Part shown: positions 58,977 to 64,000 of the stretch, in pieces
Position numbering within the stretch: position 1 is the stretch's first letter
Layout of the letters: every line of letters starts with the position of its first letter
Origin: Sesamum alatum
Lineage: Eukaryota > Streptophyta > Magnoliopsida > Lamiales > Pedaliaceae
Direction of reading: 5' to 3'
Length of the DNA stretch: 64,000 bases
Assembly (NCBI GenBank): GCA_034509735.1
Contig: JACGWO010000012.1
Location: 20,985,188 to 21,049,187, forward strand
Notes under the pieces: generated by a model
The model's input: only the letters and a program-made list of their open reading frames with translations
Databases searched by the model: none
What the model was told of the DNA's origin: nothing
Made by a program: the position numbers and the translations under genes

Positions 58977-59375
58977 TTTTATTTTTTATGTTTTGTGGCT
59001 ATTTTTTTTTAAGAAAAAAGTAATACTTTATCCCTCACTTACCTTTAGTACATGACTGCAATTAATTGACCAAGGCCATTAGTAATTCGCTGCATCTACG
59101 TCGATTTTTGATAAGTCAAACCTTTCCTTTTTCTTGTTGATTTTTTTTTTCTGCTTCAACACCTTTCTCTTCCGAGAATATCAACATTTCATTTTCTCCT
59201 TTTCATTTCTTTCTTACTTTAACATTTTTTTTTCAGGATTGTCAATCTTTCCTTTACTCTTTTGATTTTTTTTCCTATTTCGACACCTTCTTTTTCATGA
59301 ATGACAACCTTTCCTTGTTTAGGTTTATTTTTTCATCCATAGCCCATCTTTTATATAGGATGGATGGGATATATC
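58977..59375. other. T-rich intergenic DNA
   Basis: Nothing recognised; CT- and T-rich runs throughout. Confidence 0.4.
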
Positions 59376-59471
59376 TATTACTTATGAATTTGTAGTTTGG
59401 TTTTCATCAATTTTCTCCAATTTTCGTATTGAATTCTCAAATTTATGGTGAAAATGATACCAAAATTGAAT
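59376..59471 (+). repeat. Long direct repeat, left copy
   Basis: About 96 bp, matching 62835-62929 in the same orientation, best preserved over 'tcaaatttatgg' and 'aatgataccaaaattgaat'. The two copies flank a 3.36-kb block exactly at the ends of an inverted-repeat element. Confidence 0.75.
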
Positions 59472-59879
59472 GGGTAAAATACAATTTACCCCTTAGAGTT
59501 TTAGAATGCTTACACCCCCCCTCCCCAAATGATTTTAAAATATAGCAGAACACCTCTTCGGATTGGGGGTATAGCACATGCGTCTTTCATGCGATTTGGG
59601 GTTAATTTCAATAAATTAATTTTACATCTTAATTTATGAACCGTTAGATTTTACTTGTTACACATCTAATGATTGAAATTTTATAGAAAACAAATCAACG
59701 GTTAGATTTCATTAAATTTGAATTGAAAGTCCAAATTCAATATATAATTCATTGGTCAATATTTCACTTAATTTAAATTAACGGTCTAGATTCAATATAC
59801 ACAAAATTATCATATTTTTATTTATTAATTAATAAAAATATTAATTATATTGAAAATATATTTAACTTTTTTTTTTGTC

Positions 59880-60060
59880 TTCTCCCCCTCCCCACCTCCC
59901 ACCCCATTGGTGTATCTCGCCACCGTCCCCTCAAGCCTCCTCCCCATCCGCCTCTTCTGTGCCCCCTCATCCTTCCCATCCGCGTGGCCCCCTCCTCCTT
60001 CCCCTCCCATCTATCACTGGTGCCTGCGCGGCAACGACCGACGCCTCTCAACCTCTCTTT
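59880..60060. other. C-rich island followed by a small hairpin
   Basis: About 180 bp of C-rich, GC-high sequence in AT-rich DNA, similar in style to 11500-11600. Directly after it comes 'tctctttttatatatataaattagcatgaac'-type sequence and a hairpin CCGTG-TTATG-CACGG (60086-60100), reminiscent of the subterminal region of dicot Helitrons. I could not find a matching second end. ORFs over the island look like composition artefacts. Confidence 0.3.
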
Positions 60061-62577
60061 TTATATATATAAATTAGCATGAACCCCGTGTTATGCACGG
60101 AATATTTTAAATTTTATAGTATTTTCATAAATTCTAATGTAGAGTAATATTTTAATAATCGTCTTACTGTATAATACAATAGTGTTATTTATATAAAAAT
60201 CAATGTTAAATTCTTCATAAGTTTATTTATGGAATATTTTGAAAATAACAATAGAATATTATAATATGTTTACACATTGATAAAAAAAGTATTTTATAAG
60301 ATTCAAATACAATATATATTTTTTCTATTCAATTAATATACTTTTAGTAAAATAAAAATATTAGTATTAAATACATTGTGTTAAATTATTATTATATTAT
60401 CTTGTGATATATATTCCCCTAAAAGAATACGATTCAAATTAAATGATCCTTTAATAAAGTTTCTAGATAATAATAAAAAAAAATAGTAACAATGAAAAAA
60501 GTTACCAATATCTTAAACTAATAAAAAAGCAATTATATACATATATATATATCTAAATTATATGCTAACAATACAAATATACAATAAGAAATTTTAAACA
60601 ATACAAACATAACATATATAATTATAAAATTCTAGTAATTGGGTTCATGCCCATTAAGTATTACATATACTATCAGATCATCGAGTTACTTTTTAACGAA
60701 TAACTGCTTTTATCATGTCGAATTTCCAACTTCAACTCATTTATTTTCACTTGATATTGAACTTATTAATTTTCTATAATTTTATTTTATCTTTTTGTTG
60801 GTTTCATTTTCTGTTGATGGACCAAAGAATAAAATTAAATAATTTACTTAATCTCTATACATACTCTCACAAATCTTATTTTTTGGCATGCCATTAAACA
60901 TAAAAATATGTCATGTTTTAATGACCCCTTGCTATATATAATAGTGCAAACTTATTTATACAAAACTCAAACATTGAATTATTACCAAATTTATTTACTG
61001 AACATTTTGAAAAGGGTAATTTGACATCCGAATTATGCCAATTTTTACACTTTGTCATTTAAATATTTTCCGTGTCAACTTACCATCTCAACTTTGAAAA
61101 TTTTGCACTTTGATATATATGATCGTTTTATAGTTGATTTTTCTATCCGAAAAACATCACATGAAGTGTACATGTGATATTCAAGGGCAATGCAGTGTGT
61201 TTTTCCATCATGTGCACTGAACGTGATGTTTTCTTGGCAAAAAATTTGAATGAAAAACAACTACATATAACAAAGTGCAAATTTCACAAAGTTGAGATCG
61301 TAAATTGACAAAAAATAAATAAAATAAAATAGATGACAAAGTGTGAAAACGGGCATAGTTCGACTGACAAAAGTAATTTACCCTTTTCAAAATAATCATA
61401 ATATACTATCGTATTTTAGATATTGAAAAAAATTATTTTATGAGTTTCAAATACTATATCTATTTTCTTAATCAATTAATATATTTTTAGTATAAGTTAC
61501 CATCATATTTGTCCTATATTTAAACCCTTGAAGCTTGCAATATATTTAATATTAAAATTTTGATAGAGTAACATTCACAAAATTATTTCACTAAGAATGT
61601 TCATATGGGAGAAGATGGCAAAATATATTTCATAACATAAATTTTAAATAGCAGTGGTCTATGATTTTTCAAACCTGAATAACAATTAAACATTAAAAAT
61701 CAAATCTAATAAAAAAAAACTAAGAAAAGAAAAAAATATTGATTTGAATAAAATTAATAACTGACTTATCAGATTAAAATATTATAGAAATATGGATGAA
61801 ATATATAAATTATAAAAATTAATGATTTTACCTAATTAATTATATTAAGAATTTATTGAATGAGATATCAAGAGATTGATATAAGTTTAGTGAATAATAA
61901 GTATATGCTTAAAATCAAAATAAATTATTAGTGATAAGATGTATATTTTTTAAGATAAAAAAATAAATTCAAATTGGATTAGTATCATAATTTAGATAGA
62001 ATCTATTATAGATAAACACTAATTTTGGAGATAGGATTTTTTCGATAAATAAAAATTTATTTTTAAATTTAAAGTATATGATATTTCTAACCAAATAGAT
62101 TTTTTCTTTGTAATTAAAAAATTCAAAATCACCAGAAATTAGTATTGAGTCAAAGTTAACTCAATTGCGGTCAAACTTCATTTTGCTATATATATTGATA
62201 TATATATATATATACACACATTAAATGTAATATATATTTATATATAAATAAATATCTACAATTTAAAGATATATAAGATTATATTTAAATATATAAAATA
62301 AATATAATTTTAAAATATATTTATAAATTTAAATAATGATGACAAGATCTAAATTGTTCAATTATAAGAGATGAGATCTAACGGTGTATTATAAATAAGG
62401 ATAACAATGTCATTTTTAATTACAAATTAAAAAAAAATAAAAAAACAGCACGTGTGATGAACCTATGGCATGCAGGGGTGTTTTGCTATATTTTGAAAAT
62501 TACAGGGAGATTCTTTACTAGTTTATTTTTCAAAGAATTTTTTTGAAATATTTCTAATAACACAAGTGGGTAAATTG

Positions 62578-62817
62578 CACTACAAGAAAATCGTTCAATA
62601 GCAACGAAAAAAAATCAACATCGAGCTAATTAGCAAGTAAAATTTTTATTACTAATTTACATTATTTAATATAAAAAATTTACTCGTTAATGAATTTAGC
62701 CACGAAAATTCACTTTGCTTAACAAATTTAGCAATGAATTGTGTAAAATATACATTAAGTAGTGTAGATTTCAACAACAAATTTTCTTCATTGATATTAA
62801 GCTATTTTCTTGTAGTG
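62578..62817. mobile_element. Mini-CACTA element (TIR CACTACAAGAAAA, TSD TTG)
   Basis: 240 bp with perfect 13-bp inverted ends and 3-bp TSD TTG on both sides. Internal motifs ('aatagcaacg', 'gagctaattagcaagtaaaatt', 'attaagctattttcttgtagtg') match the 299-bp element at 11613. Non-coding. Confidence 0.9.
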
Positions 62818-62834
62818 TTGCATTGTATTTTATT

Positions 62835-62929
62835 TATTACTCATGAATTCCTAATTTATTTTTCATCAGTATTCTCAAATTTCGTATTAAATCCTCAAAT
62901 TTATGGAAAAAATGATACCAAAATTGAAT
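62835..62929 (+). repeat. Long direct repeat, right copy
   Basis: See 59376-59471. The copies differ at very roughly a quarter to a fifth of positions, so the duplication is old. Confidence 0.75.
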
Positions 62930-63593
62930 AATAAATTTTTTCCATGCCAAGCACATAAAAAAATATTTCCTTTCTTTTTTCTTCTCTTAGCGTTGAATTT
63001 AAATTGATTTTTCTTCACTTCTACGAAATTACTGCTATTTACGTAAATTATTATACAAAGTAACAAAAAAAGAAAAAAGAAAAGCATAAGTACAGATTGA
63101 CAGATTCTTCACGAACACATGTAATAATATATTTTTATGTAAAAATCTATATAAATAAATAAAAAATAGATAAAGCGAATTGTCTTTCTCTGTAAGCCTT
63201 TTGCAAATCTTGACTTTTTCACAGGATTCGTCTCTTGCAAGCAAAAATGGCAAGTAGTCTCTACTAGTGGCTGTTGGTGTGAGAAGAAAATGACTCAAAA
63301 ATGAATTTCTTTTATAATTTTATTACCTTTTCATGAATATTTCTTTCCTTAAACGAATCTTTTTTTTTTTTTTTTTTAAATTCATAGAATAATAAAATAC
63401 GAAGTTTGCCAATCTTTGTGAGAAACAAGAAAGAAATTATCTTTGAAGGGTAGGTGAGAAAAGGCCAAAAAGTTTCAATGTTTTTTTTCAGGAAAAATTA
63501 ATTCTTTTTGTTCATCAAAGTATGTGTATTTGTTTTGTGGGCATCTGAGAAAAGAGGGAGAAAAAAAGAAAAAAAAAAGAAAAAATTAGAGAG
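62930..63593. other. Upstream region of the VAS1/ISS1-like gene
   Basis: AT-rich, with a poly-T run (63360-63378) and an A/G-rich leader-like stretch directly before the ATG (63553-63593). No other gene. Confidence 0.5.
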
Positions 63594-64000
63594 ATGGGTT
63601 CTTGTGGGATGCTTGCAAGAAGGGCTTTGCTCACTGATACTCCTGTTATGGTTCAGGTACTGAATTTTCTCTATTGAAAATGGGATCCCTTTTTGTTGTT
63701 GTTTAGTTTTCTGTGCTTTTTGTTTTGTTTTTTGGGGTATTCATATGTTACTGCGTATTCCCATATGTTTTTCTTGAATATTTGGATGAAAAGTTGCTTG
63801 AATGTTGTGAAAAGGTGGTGTCTTTAGTTTAAGATGATTGTGAAAATTTATGTTTTTGAATCTTCAGATACAAGAGCTGATCCGAGGTGTGAAGGATTGT
63901 GTTTCTCTGGCTCAGGTTTGTTTACTTTACCCAATGTTTTTAGTTTTCATGAATTTTTCTGTAAAATATGTGTAATTTGTGGTATTGCATAGATATATTT
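63594..64000 (+). CDS. VAS1/ISS1-like pyridoxal-phosphate aminotransferase, 5' end only
   Basis: Two exons are visible: 63594-63656 (MGSCGMLARRALLTDTPVMV plus Q) and 63868-63915 (IQELIRGVKDCVSLAQ). Both introns are phase 0 and GT-AG at the visible junctions; the second intron runs past the window end. The peptide matches my memory of the N-terminus of Arabidopsis VAS1/ISS1 (At1g80360), where the next residues start the class I aminotransferase fold. That enzyme uses methionine and aromatic keto acids or amino acids and restrains indole-3-pyruvate, and so auxin, formation; it is cytosolic. Only 37 residues are seen, so the assignment rests on a short but distinctive match. Confidence 0.75.

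Larger units (their letters stand above)
59472..62834. mobile_element. Probable large decayed element between 95-bp direct repeats
   Basis: Starts GGGTAAAATACAATTTACCC. The right end, after removing the nested mini-CACTA (62578-62817) and one TSD copy, is GGGTAAATTGCATTGTATTTTA, an imperfect inverse. The interior is AT-rich apart from a C-rich island (59880-60060), with no recognisable coding sequence. The ends and the direct repeats could reflect one insertion with an unusually long flank duplication, or a tandem duplication later split by an insertion. Confidence 0.45.

Noticed and set aside
59825..60077. Proline- or glycine-rich ORFs
   Set aside because: Composition artefacts of a short C-rich island.

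Overview
The window is plant nuclear DNA, almost certainly from a eudicot. It has intron-bearing Aux/IAA genes, an intron-containing elongator tRNA-Met, AT-rich intergenic DNA, and many plant-type transposons. The sequence alone does not identify the species. Host genes are sparse and all protein genes lie on the + strand: an IAA6/IAA19-like Aux/IAA (16445-21485), an IAA15-like Aux/IAA (39400-40614), a single-exon nucleotide-sugar transferase (46384-47205), and the first two exons of a VAS1/ISS1-like aminotransferase (from 63594, cut by the window end). A tRNA-Met(CAU) lies at 48569-48653 on the - strand.

Layout. 1-16 kb is repeat-rich: a 9-bp-TSD MITE, a decayed pogo/Lemi1-like element (2886-5400) with a second MITE nested in it, a Mutator-like element carrying a plant-mobile-domain pseudogene (6151-7487), further terminal-inverted-repeat elements, a gene-sized GC-rich element (13280-14309), and an organelle-derived insertion with a psbC fragment (about 14480-15330). 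16-21.5 kb is the first Aux/IAA gene, whose introns hold several MITEs. 22-25.3 kb is a structurally complete hAT transposon with an 815-codon ORF. 26.4-28.5 kb is a decayed MuDR-type transposase. 30.8-35.3 kb holds MITEs and a 3'-truncated LTR retrotransposon flanked by a 576-bp duplication. 37.2-40.6 kb is the IAA15-like gene with GC-rich, AuxRE-bearing upstream DNA. 46-48.7 kb has the glycosyltransferase and the tRNA. 50.8-57 kb holds another MITE and a complete but pol-less LTR retrotransposon (51612-56998, TSD GTGAT). 57-63.5 kb is AT-rich repeat debris, ending at the VAS1/ISS1-like gene.

How the genes relate. The two Aux/IAA proteins keep the EAR motif, the VGWPPV degron and the PB1 domain, so both should be auxin-degraded repressors of ARF transcription factors. 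From memory, Arabidopsis IAA15 (At1g80390) and VAS1/ISS1 (At1g80360) are close neighbours, so their co-occurrence here looks like conserved microsynteny inflated by transposons. The IAA6/19-like plus IAA15-like pair matches the short-plus-long tandem Aux/IAA arrangement known for other clades.

I did not find a new enzymatic or defence system. The most unusual signals are structural: very long flank duplications around two insertions, coding repeats whose lengths (82 bp, and 63+34 bp) rotate the reading frame, a transposon-captured plant mobile domain, and two compensating frameshifts in the hAT transposase. Element boundaries and target-site duplications were read directly from the sequence. 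Family names rest on recalled family features.
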